NCBI RefSeq assembly: GCF_000955805.1 | Contig: NZ_JYOA01000004.1 | Coordinates: forward strand, 62,001 to 126,000 | Reading direction: 5' to 3' | From: Pseudomonas sp. 21 | GTDB lineage: Bacteria; Pseudomonadota; Gammaproteobacteria; Pseudomonadales; Pseudomonadaceae | Length of the DNA stretch: 64,000 nt | Part shown: one piece after another, positions 24,283 through 33,635 of the stretch | Layout: every line of letters starts with the position of its first letter | Numbering within the stretch: the stretch's first letter is position 1 | Made by a program: the position numbers and the translations under genes | Notes under the pieces: generated by a model | The model's database searches: none | Told to the model about the DNA's origin: nothing | What the model saw: the letters and a program-made list of their open reading frames with translations, nothing else

Positions 24283-24993
24283 TCAGAGCGGCACGCCGAG
24301 GCGGTGAGCCACTTCTTCGTAGGCCTCGATGACGTCGCCCAGACCCTGGCGGAAGCGGTCCTTGTCCATCTTCTTGCGGGTTTCCTTGTCCCACAGGCGG
24401 CAGCCGTCCGGGCTGAACTCGTCGCCCAGGACAATCTTGCCGTGGAACAGGCCGAACTCGAGCTTGAAGTCCACCAGCAGCAGGCCGGCGTCGTCGAACA
24501 GCTTGTTCAGCACTTCATTGACCTTGAAGGAGTAGGCCTTCATTTCGGCCAGTTGCTCCAGGGTCGCCCAGCCAAAGGCCTGGACGTGGGATTCGTTGAT
24601 GAACGGGTCACCCAGGGCGTCGTTCTTCAGGAACAGTTCGAAAGTCGGCGGAGTGAGCTGCAAGCCCTCTTCCACGCCCAGGCGGCGTACCAGGCTGCCG
24701 GCGGCGTAGTTACGCACCACGCACTCGACCGGGATCATGGCGAGCTTCTTGACCAGTACTTCGTTGTCCGACAGCAGGGCGTCGAACTGGGTCGGGATGC
24801 CGGCGGCTTCGAGCTTCTGCATGATGAAGGCGTTGAACTTGTTGTTCACCATGCCTTTGCGATCGAGCTGCTCGATGCGCTTGCCGTCGAACGCCGAGGT
24901 GTCGTTGCGGAACAGCAGGACGAGGCGGTCGGCGTCATCGGTGGTGTAAACCGACTTGGCCTTGCCGCGATAGAGTTCTTCGCGTTTTTCCAT
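24283..24993 (-). CDS. purC: Phosphoribosylaminoimidazole-succinocarboxamide synthase
   Basis: A 236-residue SAICAR synthetase that joins aspartate to CAIR using ATP in step eight of purine synthesis, in the cytoplasm. The ATP-grasp-like N-terminus ([20 protein letters not shown], about residues 6-25) and the family blocks [15 protein letters not shown]-type and [10 protein letters not shown] are present. The length is that of the Pseudomonas enzyme. The ATG at 24993 starts the conserved [13 protein letters not shown]. It is the last gene of a minus-strand series (bamC, metallo-hydrolase, purC). Confidence 0.96.
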   Translation of the reverse strand: MEKREELYRGKAKSVYTTDDADRLVLLFRNDTSAFDGKRIEQLDRKGMVNNKFNAFIMQKLEAAGIPTQFDALLSDNEVLVKKLAMIPVECVVRNYAAGSLVRRLGVEEGLQLTPPTFELFLKNDALGDPFINESHVQAFGWATLEQLAEMKAYSFKVNEVLNKLFDDAGLLLVDFKLEFGLFHGKIVLGDEFSPDGCRLWDKETRKKMDKDRFRQGLGDVIEAYEEVAHRLGVPL

Positions 24994-25022
24994 GATGGGC
25001 TCCGCTTGCTTAGGGGGTGGGC

Positions 25023-25781
25023 TCAGGCGATGGTGCGCCAGTCGAGTCCAGAATGCTGATCGGCTACCTGCAGCCAGTCCGGGTCGCACCCGAGGGTGTC
25101 GACGAAGCTTTGCCGGGCCAGCTGCGGCGAGTTGTTCTTTTCGCTGAGATGCGCCAGCACCAGGTGCTGCAAGCTTTCCCAGCCCAGCTGAGCCACGAGT
25201 TCGGCGGCCTGCCGGTTGTTCAAATGTCCCCACTGGCCGCCTACACGAACCTTGAGTGGGTAGGGATACGGACCGCGGGCCAGCATGTCGGTATCGTGAT
25301 TCGCCTCGATGATCAACGCATCGAGGCCACGATAGCATTCCAGCACCTGCGCCGTGGCAGCACCCAGATCGGTGAGCTGCCCAAAGCGCTTCCGGCCATC
25401 GGAAAACACGTACTGCAGGGGCTCCCACGCATCGTGGGAGACGCTCACTGCAGTGACTTCCAGGTCTTTCAGTACCAGGCGGTCGCCGCACTTGAGCAGC
25501 CCCGCCGGCGTCACCGGCTTGCGCATTCCCTGCAGGGTGCCGGCGCTGAGGTACACGGGTATTCGATGGTGCCGGGCCAGCAGTTCGACGCCGTTGATGT
25601 GATCGGAGTGCTCGTGCGTGACCAGTACCGCGTCCAACTGCCCGGGCTCTACACCCAGGCGCGCCAGACGGCGGATGGTTTCACGCAGCGGGAAGCCGCA
25701 ATCGATCAGTATCCGGGTGTCAGAACTGCTCACCAAGGCCGAATTGCCCCGGCTTCCGCTCCCCAGGACCGCGAAGTGCAT
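25023..25781 (-). CDS. MBL-fold metallo-hydrolase (YycJ/WalJ-like)
   Basis: A 252-residue metallo-beta-lactamase-fold protein. The zinc-binding motif THEHSDH is at about residues 55-61, and [16 protein letters not shown] and ANHDTDML supply further ligands. It resembles the YycJ/WalJ group of probable nucleases or phosphodiesterases. The ATG at 25781 is chosen because the conserved [14 protein letters not shown] starts there and AGGAGAG lies upstream. The 5' end overlaps the 3' end of bamC by 62 bp, so translation is probably coupled. It corresponds to PA1012 by gene order. The substrate is unknown. Confidence 0.87.
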   Translation of the reverse strand: MHFAVLGSGSRGNSALVSSSDTRILIDCGFPLRETIRRLARLGVEPGQLDAVLVTHEHSDHINGVELLARHHRIPVYLSAGTLQGMRKPVTPAGLLKCGDRLVLKDLEVTAVSVSHDAWEPLQYVFSDGRKRFGQLTDLGAATAQVLECYRGLDALIIEANHDTDMLARGPYPYPLKVRVGGQWGHLNNRQAAELVAQLGWESLQHLVLAHLSEKNNSPQLARQSFVDTLGCDPDWLQVADQHSGLDWRTIA

Positions 25782-26910
25782 TCCGCATACTCTCCTGGAG
25801 TTTTTCCAACACACCCTGCGCCACGTCAGCCGGTGCGGAGGTGTTGATGTCTTTGTCGACGGTGATCTGGACGGTGTTGCTCACGCTGGTCAGGCGAACC
25901 TGGTAGCGCTGGGCCTTGGCGTCTTCCTCTTCCTTGGTCTTCTCGCCACCGCCGAACAGGCGGCTGAAGAAGCCAGGCTTGTCTTCGTCCTTCTTCTTCG
26001 CGCCTTCGGCGATGTTGACGTAGTACACGCCCAGGCTGCGGTTGAGGTCGTCGACACGGATGTCGGCGCGATCCAGTGCACGGCCGACGCTGACCCAGGC
26101 ACGGTCGAAGTCGGAGTCGACGGTCAGTACCGGGTTGCCGCTGCCGTCCTTGTTCAACTGGACGGCGCCGGGGGTGTCGTAGTCCGAATGCGCGGCGAGC
26201 AGGGAGACGGAGCCGCCCTTCTCGGCGCTGGTGGCCATGCTGGCGATCATCTCGTCGAGCAGCGCGGCGTCCAGGCTCGGTACGGCCGGCTTGGTCGGCC
26301 AGTCACCGCTGGCGGTGCTGCCGGCCGGGCGGGTTTCGCTCAGCACGTAGACTTCACTGGTGTTGGTCTGCACACCTGGCTCGATGCGCACGCGAACGCG
26401 CGCTTCGCTGTCAGGCTCGACGCCCGACACACGACTGCTCAGGCGACGCGCCAGGGGCGCGGAGAGCTGCGACAGCGGCTGCCAGTTGGTGCTGAATTCG
26501 CCAGTCTGCGGACGTTCGTTGGCAATGGAGAAGCCGTTGTCCTGGAAGAACTGGTGGGCGACCGGCCAGACTTCGGCCGGCGGGCGCTGGGCAACCAGCC
26601 AGCGCGAGTCGCCGCTCTTCTGCAGGCTGAAGTCGCTGACTTCGCCGGCGCCGGACAGCGGCTGCGGACGCGGCACTTCGAACTCGCCTTCCTTCTCGGT
26701 GCTGGTGGCGACGTTCATCGGGATGGGCAGCAGCGGGTCGAGCTGTTTGCTCTGCATGCCCTCGGGCACCTTCATCGGTGCGGTTTCACGGGCGTTGAGG
26801 TAGTCGTCGCCACGGTCACGGAAGTAGCCTTCCGGGCCCCACAGCCAGCCGCAGCCGGAGGTGTTGCCGATAACCAGGGCGAGCGCAGTCAGTCCTGCCA
26901 GTCGCTTCAT
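25720..26910 (-). CDS. bamC: Outer-membrane assembly lipoprotein BamC
   Basis: A 396-residue lipoprotein of the BAM complex that inserts beta-barrel proteins into the outer membrane. The N-terminus is a lipoprotein signal with the lipobox TSGC (cysteine near residue 20). Two helix-grip domains follow, an N-terminal one near 90-210 and a C-terminal one near 225-340, linked by unstructured segments. The terminal part is Lys/Glu-rich. Its 3' end runs 62 bp into the metallo-hydrolase gene. dapA is 13 bp upstream on the same strand, an arrangement also known from E. coli (dapA-bamC). Confidence 0.92.
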   Translation of the reverse strand: MKRLAGLTALALVIGNTSGCGWLWGPEGYFRDRGDDYLNARETAPMKVPEGMQSKQLDPLLPIPMNVATSTEKEGEFEVPRPQPLSGAGEVSDFSLQKSGDSRWLVAQRPPAEVWPVAHQFFQDNGFSIANERPQTGEFSTNWQPLSQLSAPLARRLSSRVSGVEPDSEARVRVRIEPGVQTNTSEVYVLSETRPAGSTASGDWPTKPAVPSLDAALLDEMIASMATSAEKGGSVSLLAAHSDYDTPGAVQLNKDGSGNPVLTVDSDFDRAWVSVGRALDRADIRVDDLNRSLGVYYVNIAEGAKKKDEDKPGFFSRLFGGGEKTKEEEDAKAQRYQVRLTSVSNTVQITVDKDINTSAPADVAQGVLEKLQESMRNALRGPGERKPGQFGLGEQF

Positions 26911-26923
26911 GCGAGGGAGCTCC

Positions 26924-27802
26924 TTAGGCCAGGACGCCGGTCTGGCGCATGGCCTGACGCAGCGGTTCGTGGCAGCGCGGGCTGAGCCAGGTCAGAGGCA
27001 GGCGGATGCCCTCTGGAATCAGCCCCATTTCGTGCAGGGCAAACTTGACCGGGATGGGGTTGGATTCGATGAACAGGGACTTGTGCAGCGGCATCAGGCG
27101 ATCGTTGATGGCACGGGCAGCGGCGGCATCGCCACGCATGGCGGCGGCGCAGAGGTCACTCATGGCGCGCGGGGCGACGTTGGCGGTCACCGAGATGTTG
27201 CCCTTGCCCCCCATCAGCATCAGCTCGACAGCGGTGGCGTCGTCACCGGAGTAGACGAGGAAATCCTTGCCGACGCGGTCCAGTACTTCCTTGCCGCGCT
27301 GCAGGTCGCCGGTGGCTTCCTTGATGCCGACGATGTTCGGCACCTTGGACAGGCGCTCGACGGTCTCGGGCAGCATGTCGCAGGCGGTACGGCCCGGCAC
27401 GTTGTAGAGGATCTGCGGGATGGCCACGGCTTCGGCGATGTGGCGGAAGTGCTGGTAAAGGCCTTCCTGGGTCGGCTTGTTGTAGTACGGGGTCACCAGC
27501 AGGCAGGCGTCGGCGCCACCGGACTTGGCAGCCTCGGTCAGCTCGACCGCCTCGCGGGTGGAGTTGGCGCCGGTGCCGGCGATGACCGGGATACGGCCGT
27601 TGACCTGGTCGACGACGCGACGGATGACGTCCAGGTGTTCGTTCACGTCCAGAGTGGCCGACTCACCCGTGGTGCCGACCGCTACGATGGCATTGGTGCC
27701 TTCCTGCAGGTGGAAGTCCACCAGCTTGGCGAGGCTGTCCCAATCCAGTCGACCCTGAGCATCGAAGGGGGTGACCAGCGCCACCATACTGCCCGCAATC
27801 AT
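26924..27802 (-). CDS. dapA: 4-hydroxy-tetrahydrodipicolinate synthase
   Basis: A 292-residue TIM-barrel aldolase that condenses pyruvate with aspartate semialdehyde in the lysine and diaminopimelate pathway. The active-site tyrosine ([14 protein letters not shown]) and Schiff-base lysine (VGIKEATGD) are present, as is the GTTGES pyruvate-binding motif near residue 44. The ATG at 27802 begins the family N-terminus [13 protein letters not shown]. The frame continues upstream without similarity. It is divergent from gcvR and followed closely by bamC. Confidence 0.96.
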   Translation of the reverse strand: MIAGSMVALVTPFDAQGRLDWDSLAKLVDFHLQEGTNAIVAVGTTGESATLDVNEHLDVIRRVVDQVNGRIPVIAGTGANSTREAVELTEAAKSGGADACLLVTPYYNKPTQEGLYQHFRHIAEAVAIPQILYNVPGRTACDMLPETVERLSKVPNIVGIKEATGDLQRGKEVLDRVGKDFLVYSGDDATAVELMLMGGKGNISVTANVAPRAMSDLCAAAMRGDAAAARAINDRLMPLHKSLFIESNPIPVKFALHEMGLIPEGIRLPLTWLSPRCHEPLRQAMRQTGVLA

Positions 27803-27973
27803 GCAACCGCTCCTGCCGGAAAAAGAAAGCCGTAATGGTACTGTCGCCACCGGCCACGCACAAGGTGACGCAGCGACCCGCGAGCGGCCAGACATTCCCC
27901 TCATCGGCGCTTTTCGCTACCCTTTCTCCTTTGTCGATGCGGCCCGCTTGGCCGCCACTCCCAGGAAAGCTGC

Positions 27974-28531
27974 ATGTCCGCCTCTCACCCTCGTGAACAA
28001 TTCCTTCTGATCAGTGCTCTGGGCCCGAACCCGATGGAGTTGACCAGCGTGCTGTGTCGCACCTGCGTCGACAACCGCTGCTCGGTGGTCAGCAGCCGCC
28101 TGACCCGCCATGGCGAGTTCAGCGCGCTGATCCTGCAGATCTCCGGCAGCTGGGATGCCCTGGCCCGCCTGGAGGGCGGCCTGCCTCCCCTGGCCAAGCG
28201 CCACGGCTTCACCCTCAGCGTCACCCGCAGCAATGTCCACGTAACCCGCGCCCAGGCCTTGCCCTACGTGGCTTATGTCAGCGCCGTCTATCGCCCGGAC
28301 ATCCTCAACGAGCTGTGCCAGTTCTTCATCGATCACAATATCGAACTGGAGAACCTCACCTGCGACACCTACCAGGCGCCGCACACCAACACCAGCATGC
28401 TCAACGCCACGCTCACCGTGACGCTGCCGGCCGGCACCCAGATCAGCTGGCTGCGCGATCAGTTCCTCGACTTCGCCGATGCGCTGAACCTGGATGCGCT
28501 GATCGAACCCTGGCGTCCGCAGCATCCGTAA
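27974..28531 (+). CDS. gcvR: Glycine-cleavage regulator GcvR-like, double ACT domain
   Basis: A 185-residue protein made of two ACT domains (about residues 8-85 and 93-175), matching GcvR, which in enterics binds GcvA and represses the glycine cleavage genes when glycine is scarce. It has no DNA-binding motif, so it should act through a protein partner. AGGAAAG precedes the ATG. It lies 25 bp before bcp and is probably co-transcribed with it, as in E. coli and PAO1 (PA1009-PA1008). Confidence 0.88.
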   Translation: MSASHPREQFLLISALGPNPMELTSVLCRTCVDNRCSVVSSRLTRHGEFSALILQISGSWDALARLEGGLPPLAKRHGFTLSVTRSNVHVTRAQALPYVAYVSAVYRPDILNELCQFFIDHNIELENLTCDTYQAPHTNTSMLNATLTVTLPAGTQISWLRDQFLDFADALNLDALIEPWRPQHP

Positions 28532-28556
28532 GGATGCTCCCAAGGAGAACATTCCA

Positions 28557-29027
28557 ATGGCAGTCGAACTGAACAAGCCCGTCGCCGATTTCCAGGCCCC
28601 GGCCACCAGCGGCGTCGAATTCCGCCTGTCCGAGCTCAAGGGCAAACAGGTCGTCCTGTACTTCTACCCCAAGGACAGCACCCCGGGCTGCACCACCGAG
28701 GGCCAGGGCTTCCGCGACAAGATCGAGGACTTCGCCAAGGCCAACACCCTGGTATTCGGTGTCTCCCGAGACGGCATCAAGTCCCACGAGAACTTCAAGG
28801 CCAAGCAGTGCTTCCCCTTCGAGCTGATCAGTGACAAGGACGAAGCCGTCTGCCAGCTGTTCGACGTGATCAAGCTGAAGAAGCTCTACGGCAAGGAATA
28901 CATGGGGGTCGACCGCAGCACCTTCCTGATCGACGCCAAGGGCGTGCTGCGCCAGGAATGGCGCGGCGTGAAAGTGCCCGGGCATGTGGATGCCGTGCTC
29001 GCTGCCGCCCAGGCGCTGAACCAGTAA
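28557..29027 (+). CDS. bcp: Thioredoxin-dependent peroxiredoxin Bcp/PrxQ
   Basis: A 156-residue thiol peroxidase that reduces hydrogen peroxide and organic peroxides. The peroxidatic cysteine lies in DSTPGCTTEG (about residue 45). The position five residues on, which carries the resolving cysteine in E. coli Bcp (CTVQAC), is glutamine here (CTTEGQ). The protein may work as a one-cysteine enzyme or use a later cysteine (AKQCFPF, AVCQLF). AGGAG precedes the start. A terminator follows closely and is shared with the convergent permease gene. Confidence 0.94.
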   Translation: MAVELNKPVADFQAPATSGVEFRLSELKGKQVVLYFYPKDSTPGCTTEGQGFRDKIEDFAKANTLVFGVSRDGIKSHENFKAKQCFPFELISDKDEAVCQLFDVIKLKKLYGKEYMGVDRSTFLIDAKGVLRQEWRGVKVPGHVDAVLAAAQALNQ

Positions 29028-29047
29028 GCCGCGGAGCCAGCTCCATG

Positions 29048-29075
29048 AAAAAGGCCGCTGATCAGCGGCCTTTTT
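29048..29075. terminator. Bidirectional terminator between bcp and the PerM-like gene
   Basis: A perfect stem AAAAAGGCCGCTGA / TCAGCGGCCTTTTT with no unpaired loop base, and A and T runs at the ends, lies between converging stop codons. Confidence 0.88.
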
Positions 29076-29078
29076 CCT

Positions 29079-30158
29079 TTACATCATCGGACTGACTTGC
29101 GGCTCCAACGGCGGCTGCCGCGGCCAGGCATCCAGCACGGCCTTCACCAGGGTCGCCAGCGGGATGGCGAAGAACACGCCCCAGAAACCCCACAACCCGC
29201 CGAACAGCAGCACCGCACAGATAATCGCTACCGGGTGCAGGTTCACCGCTTCGGAGAACAGCAGCGGCACCAGCACGTTGCCATCCAGCGCCTGGATGAT
29301 CGCGTGCGCAGCCATCAGGTAGATGAACTGGTCGCTCCAGCCCCACTGGAACAGCGCGATCATCGCCACCGGCACGGTGACCACCACCGCGCCGATGTAC
29401 GGCACCACCACCGAAAGACCGACCAGCAGCGCGAGCAGCGCCGCGTAGTTGAGCCCCAGCACGGCGAAGGCGATGTAGGTCGCCACGCCGGTGATGAAGA
29501 TCTCGATGACCTTGCCGCGGATGTAGTTGGCAATCTGCTGGTTCATCTCGTTCCACACCTGCTTCATCAGCCCGCGCTCGCGGGGCAGGTAGCGGCGGAA
29601 CCAGTGGTAGAAGCGCCGGCGATCCTTGAGGAAGAAGAACACCAGGATCGGCACCAGCACCAGGTAGATCATGATGTTGACCACCACCGGCAGCCCAGAC
29701 AGGGAGAAGGTCAGCGCCCACTGGCCAAGCTGCCCCAGCTCGTTGCGCGCCGCCTCGACGGTACGCAGCACCTGTTCCTCGGTCACCATGTCCGGGTAGC
29801 GCTCGGGCAGCATCAGCAACGTCGCCTGCCACTCGCCGAGCATGCCGGGCAGCTCGTTGAACAGGGTGAACAGCTGCTTCCACAGCAGCGGCACCAGCAC
29901 CAGCAGGAACACCGCCAGCAGGCCAAGGAACAGCGAATACACCAGCCACACCGCGAACAGGTGCGGCACGCGCAGGCGCTCCAGCACACCGACCATGCCC
30001 TGGATCAGGAAGGCGATGACCATCGCTGCCAGCACCGGAGCGAGCATCCCGCCAAAGGCCAGGATGACGGTGAACCCGAGCCCGAGAATGACCGCCAGCA
30101 CTATCGCCTCCTCGTCGGAGAAATAGCGCTGCATCCAGTCCTGCAAAACCTTGAGCAT
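29079..30158 (-). CDS. AI-2E/PerM-family permease
   Basis: A 359-residue inner-membrane protein of the AI-2 exporter/PerM family, with about eight spans: a cluster at 15-95, a long periplasmic or cytoplasmic middle region (about 100-210), and more spans at about 150-170 and 210-340. The family C-terminal block (LVPLLFSEAVNLHPVAIICAVLLFGGLWGFWGVFFAIPLA in outline) is clear. Some members export autoinducer-2 or act as sodium/proton antiporters; the substrate here is unknown. It lies just downstream of the tusA-like gene on the same strand. Confidence 0.87.
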   Translation of the reverse strand: MLKVLQDWMQRYFSDEEAIVLAVILGLGFTVILAFGGMLAPVLAAMVIAFLIQGMVGVLERLRVPHLFAVWLVYSLFLGLLAVFLLVLVPLLWKQLFTLFNELPGMLGEWQATLLMLPERYPDMVTEEQVLRTVEAARNELGQLGQWALTFSLSGLPVVVNIMIYLVLVPILVFFFLKDRRRFYHWFRRYLPRERGLMKQVWNEMNQQIANYIRGKVIEIFITGVATYIAFAVLGLNYAALLALLVGLSVVVPYIGAVVVTVPVAMIALFQWGWSDQFIYLMAAHAIIQALDGNVLVPLLFSEAVNLHPVAIICAVLLFGGLWGFWGVFFAIPLATLVKAVLDAWPRQPPLEPQVSPMM

Positions 30159-30214
30159 GTAAGGGCCTACGAAACGACAAAGGGTAACGTCCCGGTTACC
30201 CGGAAACTTCAGGG

Positions 30215-30466
30215 CTACTTCTTGCGAAGCCAGTAGCGATAGACGCCGCCTTCGACCTCTTCATGCAGCAGTGAGTGCCCGGCAAGATCGGCGAAAACGC
30301 GGAAGTCGCGCTGGGAGCCAGCATCGGTGGCGATCACCTTGAGCACCGCCCCGCTGGGCAGCTTGTTCAGCTCGAGCTTGGCCTTGAGCAGCGGCAACGG
30401 ACAATTGAGACCGCTGGCGTCCAGCTCCGCGTCACAGGCGGGAACGGACGGCGTGGAATCGGACAT
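30215..30466 (-). CDS. TusA-family sulfur carrier protein
   Basis: An 83-residue two-layer alpha/beta protein with the TusA signature LDASGLNCPLPLLKAK (about residues 15-30), in which the cysteine of CPxP carries the persulfide. It should relay sulfur from a cysteine desulfurase to tRNA thiolation or molybdenum-cofactor pathways. The homologue in PAO1 (PA1006) is reported to affect molybdenum homeostasis. It lies 56 bp before the permease gene on the same strand and is divergent from bepA. Confidence 0.9.
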   Translation of the reverse strand: MSDSTPSVPACDAELDASGLNCPLPLLKAKLELNKLPSGAVLKVIATDAGSQRDFRVFADLAGHSLLHEEVEGGVYRYWLRKK

Positions 30467-30692
30467 CGAAACGAACTCCGGTCAGGGCGCCCAAGAATAC
30501 CGAAAGCGTTGGAAAAGTAACCAGGCCCGGCCGAGACACAGACCATTAATCAAGCCGTCAGCCTCGCGGGTTAAAACGGCAGCGGAGCGGAAATACCCGT
30601 TTCGAATTGCGCCGTACTTCCGCCCTGCAAACTAGGCATAGGCGTTTGCGTGCAGCTAAAGTAGAGCCTTTCTCGGAACGAGCCTCGTGTAC

Positions 30693-32129
30693 ATGAAAGT
30701 ACTCCGCCCTGCCCTGCTGTCGCTCGCTATCGCCTTTGCCATGCCAGCCCTGGCGGACGACCTTCCTTCCCTGGGGGACGCCAGCTCGTCCATCGTTTCC
30801 CCGGAGCAGGAATTCCAGCTCGGCCGCGCCTGGCTGAGCATGCTGCGCAACCAGGTCGACACGCTCAACGATCCGCAACTCAAGGACTATGTCGAGTCCA
30901 GCGTCTACCGCCTGGCCGAGTCCAGCGAACTGCAGGACCACCGCCTGGCCTTCATCCTGATCCGCGACAAGCAGATCAACGCCTTCGCCGCCCCTGGCGG
31001 CGTGGTCGGCGTCAACGGCGGCCTGTTCATCTACGCCCAGACCGAAGGCGAATACATCGCGGTACTGGCGCACGAACTCGGCCACCTGAGCCAACGCCAC
31101 TTCGCCCGCGGCATCGAGGCGCAGCAGCGCATGCAGATCCCGGTGATGGCCGCCATGCTGGCCGGCATCGTCGCCGCTGCCGCGGGCGCCGGTGACGCCG
31201 GCATTGCCGCCATTGCCGGCACCCAGGCCGCGGCGATCCAGAACCAGCTGCGCTTCTCCCGGCAGAACGAGCAGGAGGCCGACCGCGTCGGCGTCGCCAC
31301 CATGGTCCGCGCCGGCTATGACCCGCGCTCCATGCCCAACATGTTCGAGCGCCTGGCCCGCCAGTATCGCTACGAGGGCAAGCCGCCGGAATTCCTGCTG
31401 ACCCACCCGGTCACCGAGTCGCGTATCGCCGACACCCGCAACCGCGCCGAGCAGTATCCCAAGGGCGGCAAGGAAGACTCGCTGCGCTACGAGCTGATGC
31501 GCGCCCGCGTCCAGCAGATGTTCGAAGACACCCCCGGCATGGCCAGCAAGCAGTTCCGCGCGCAACTCGACGATGACCCGAAGAACGACGCCGCGCGCTA
31601 CGGACTCGCGCTGTCGCAGACCAAGATCGGCCAGCTCAACGACGCCCGCAGCAACCTCCAGCAACTGCTGGCCAAGGCACCCAACGACATCAGCTACAAC
31701 CTGGCCATGTCCGATCTCGACATCACCGCCAACAAGCTGCCCGACGCCCAGGCGCGGGTGCAGAAGATGCTCGGCCAGTACCCGGACAGCTACCCGCTGA
31801 TCCAGGCCAATGCCGACCTGATGATGAAGACCAACCGCGCCGCCGACGCCGAGAAGACGCTGTTCAAGCTCTCCCAGCGCCGCCCGCTGGACCCGGACGT
31901 GTGGAACCGCCTCGCCGACGCCTGCACCCTGAGTGGCAACGCCATTGGCGTGTACCAGGCCCGCGCTGAGTACTACGCGCTGACCGGCGACTACAAGCAG
32001 GCGATCGAGCAACTGGACTTCGCCAAGCGTCGCGCCGGCGGCAACTTCACCCTGGCGGCGCGCCTGGATGCACGCCAGCAGGAGTTCCGCGATCAGGAAC
32101 GCATCCTCAAGGAAATGATGGGGCGCTGA
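30693..32129 (+). CDS. bepA: Periplasmic M48 metalloprotease with TPR repeats, BepA-like
   Basis: A 478-residue secreted protease/chaperone that helps assemble or degrade outer-membrane proteins such as LptD. Residues 1-22 are a signal peptide (LRPALLSLAIAFAMPALA). The M48 zinc motif HELGH-type (VLAHELGHLSQRH) is at about 122-134, with the third ligand in QEADRVG. Residues about 300-470 form TPR helices. The ATG at 30693 is preferred; a GTG two codons upstream (30687) is possible and would only add two residues. It matches PA1005 by gene order. REP units and a terminator follow. Confidence 0.9.
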   Translation: MKVLRPALLSLAIAFAMPALADDLPSLGDASSSIVSPEQEFQLGRAWLSMLRNQVDTLNDPQLKDYVESSVYRLAESSELQDHRLAFILIRDKQINAFAAPGGVVGVNGGLFIYAQTEGEYIAVLAHELGHLSQRHFARGIEAQQRMQIPVMAAMLAGIVAAAAGAGDAGIAAIAGTQAAAIQNQLRFSRQNEQEADRVGVATMVRAGYDPRSMPNMFERLARQYRYEGKPPEFLLTHPVTESRIADTRNRAEQYPKGGKEDSLRYELMRARVQQMFEDTPGMASKQFRAQLDDDPKNDAARYGLALSQTKIGQLNDARSNLQQLLAKAPNDISYNLAMSDLDITANKLPDAQARVQKMLGQYPDSYPLIQANADLMMKTNRAADAEKTLFKLSQRRPLDPDVWNRLADACTLSGNAIGVYQARAEYYALTGDYKQAIEQLDFAKRRAGGNFTLAARLDARQQEFRDQERILKEMMGR

Positions 32130-32150
32130 GCAATCACGCAGGCCCTGCCT

Positions 32151-32227
32151 GTAGGAGCGAGCTTGCTCGCGAACCCATTACGGCAGTCAGTGGTATCAAG
32201 CGGTTCGCGAGCAAGCTCGCTCCTACA
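32151..32227. repeat. Inverted pair of REP-type palindromes
   Basis: Copies of the GCGAGCAAGCTCGC-core unit at 32151-32174 and 32203-32227 face each other between bepA and the convergent nadA, immediately before a terminator. Confidence 0.85.
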
Positions 32228-32239
32228 AAAGCCCCAAAG

Positions 32240-32267
32240 AAAAAGCCCGGCATCTGCCGGGCTTTTT
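32240..32267. terminator. Bidirectional terminator between bepA and nadA
   Basis: The stem AAAAAGCCCGGCA / TGCCGGGCTTTTT with a 2-nt loop lies between the converging genes. Confidence 0.88.
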
Positions 32268-32283
32268 CATGGCGCCGCGCGCG

Positions 32284-33342
32284 TCAGGCGTTGCCCGCCA
32301 GTTTCAGCTTCGCCGCCTGGGTGAAGTCGAGCATGCGCTTGAGCGGCTTGATCGCCTTGGGAATCAGCGCCGGGTCGACGAGGATTTCCCCCGAGCCTTC
32401 CTTCAGGCACGCCAGGGTACGCTCCAGGGTGTTCATGGCCATCCACGGGCAGTGCGCGCAGCTGCGGCAAGCCGCGCCGTTACCGGCGGTGGGCGCCTCG
32501 ATGAACTCCTTGTCCGGGCACAGCTGCTGCATCTTGTAGAAGATGCCGCGGTCGGTGGCGACGATGAAGCGCTTGTTCGGCATCGTCTGCGCGGCCTTGA
32601 TCAACTGGCTGGTGGAGCCCACCGCATCGGCCAACTCAACCACCGCTTCCGGTGATTCCGGGTGCACCAGGATCGCGGCGTCCGGATAGACGGCCTTGAG
32701 GTCTTCCAGCTGCTTGGCCTTGAACTCCTCGTGAACGATGCAGGCACCGTCCCAGAGCAGCATGTCCGCACCGGTTTCGCGCTGGATGTAGCGGCCCAGG
32801 TGCTGGTCCGGCGCCCAGAGGATCGGCTCGCCGTTGTCCATCAGGTGCTCGACGATCTCCACGGCGCAGCTGGAGGTCACCACCCAGTCCGCACGCGCTT
32901 TCACGGCCGCCGAGGTGTTCGCGTAAACGACCACGGTGCGCTCCGGATGCTGGTCGCAGAACGCCGAGAACTCCTCCACCGGGCACCCCAGGTCCAGCGA
33001 GCAGGTCGCCTCCAGCGTGGGCATCAGCACACGCTTTTCCGGGTTGAGAATCTTCGCGGTCTCGCCCATGAAGCGAACACCGGCCACCACCACGGTCTGC
33101 GCCGAGTGCTGGTTGCCGAAGCGGGCCATTTCCAGCGAATCGGAAACGCAGCCGCCGGTCTCTTCAGCCAGCGCCTGGATCACCGGATCGCAGTAATAGT
33201 GCGCGACGAGCACAGCGTTCTGCGCCTTCAACTCGGCAGCGATGGCCGCACGGTAGTCGGCCTCTTCCTGTGCGCTCAACACCCGCGGCTGTTTCGCCGC
33301 CAGATGGGCCTGAACCAGAAGGCGTTCGGAAATCTGGGACAT
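32284..33342 (-). CDS. nadA: Quinolinate synthase NadA
   Basis: A 352-residue 4Fe-4S enzyme that condenses iminoaspartate with dihydroxyacetone phosphate to quinolinate for NAD synthesis. The conserved N-terminal [21 protein letters not shown]-type block and cluster cysteines (in [18 protein letters not shown] and the C-terminal [14 protein letters not shown]) are present. The length is normal. It has its own promoter region, with only about 160 bp separating it from tRNA-Lys, where PAO1 has the pqs, phn and mvfR genes. Confidence 0.95.
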   Translation of the reverse strand: MSQISERLLVQAHLAAKQPRVLSAQEEADYRAAIAAELKAQNAVLVAHYYCDPVIQALAEETGGCVSDSLEMARFGNQHSAQTVVVAGVRFMGETAKILNPEKRVLMPTLEATCSLDLGCPVEEFSAFCDQHPERTVVVYANTSAAVKARADWVVTSSCAVEIVEHLMDNGEPILWAPDQHLGRYIQRETGADMLLWDGACIVHEEFKAKQLEDLKAVYPDAAILVHPESPEAVVELADAVGSTSQLIKAAQTMPNKRFIVATDRGIFYKMQQLCPDKEFIEAPTAGNGAACRSCAHCPWMAMNTLERTLACLKEGSGEILVDPALIPKAIKPLKRMLDFTQAAKLKLAGNA

Positions 33343-33456
33343 CGTGTGTAAACCTCAACAGGCACGGTCTGATTATGCCGGCGATTTTATCACCACCATC
33401 CCTCGTCGCGGCGGGCCGAGGACTGCCGCGCGGCGGACTTTTTCCGGCACATGGCA

Positions 33457-33487
33457 AAAGCCCCGTGACCTTTCGATCACGGGGCTT
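33457..33487. terminator. Terminator downstream of tRNA-Lys
   Basis: A 12-bp stem AAAGCCCCGTGA / TCACGGGGCTTT with a 7-nt loop, 14 nt past the 3' end of the minus-strand tRNA-Lys gene. Confidence 0.8.
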
Positions 33488-33500
33488 TCACAGGATTTGA

Positions 33501-33576
33501 TGGTGGGTCGTGTAGGATTCGAACCTACGACCAATTGGTTAAAAGCCAACTGCTCTACCGACTGAGCTAACGACCC
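33501..33576 (-). tRNA. tRNA-Lys (anticodon TTT)
   Basis: The 76-nt minus-strand sequence starts GGGTCGTTAGCTCAG, carries anticodon TTT in GGCTTTTAACC, has the T-arm GTAGGTTCGAATCCTAC, and ends with an encoded CCA (33501-33503). In PAO1 the equivalent tRNA (PA0976.1) is an attachment site for PAPI-1/pKLC102-type islands. No island is attached here. Confidence 0.96.
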
Positions 33577-33635
33577 GACGTGGTGCGTATAATACTGATT
33601 TCTAACGTAAAAACAACACCCCGAGAAAACTTTTT

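Noticed and set aside
33577-33635. A preQ1-type riboswitch near queC
   Set aside because: queC is the second gene of a queE-queC operon and no conserved C-rich aptamer was seen before either gene.
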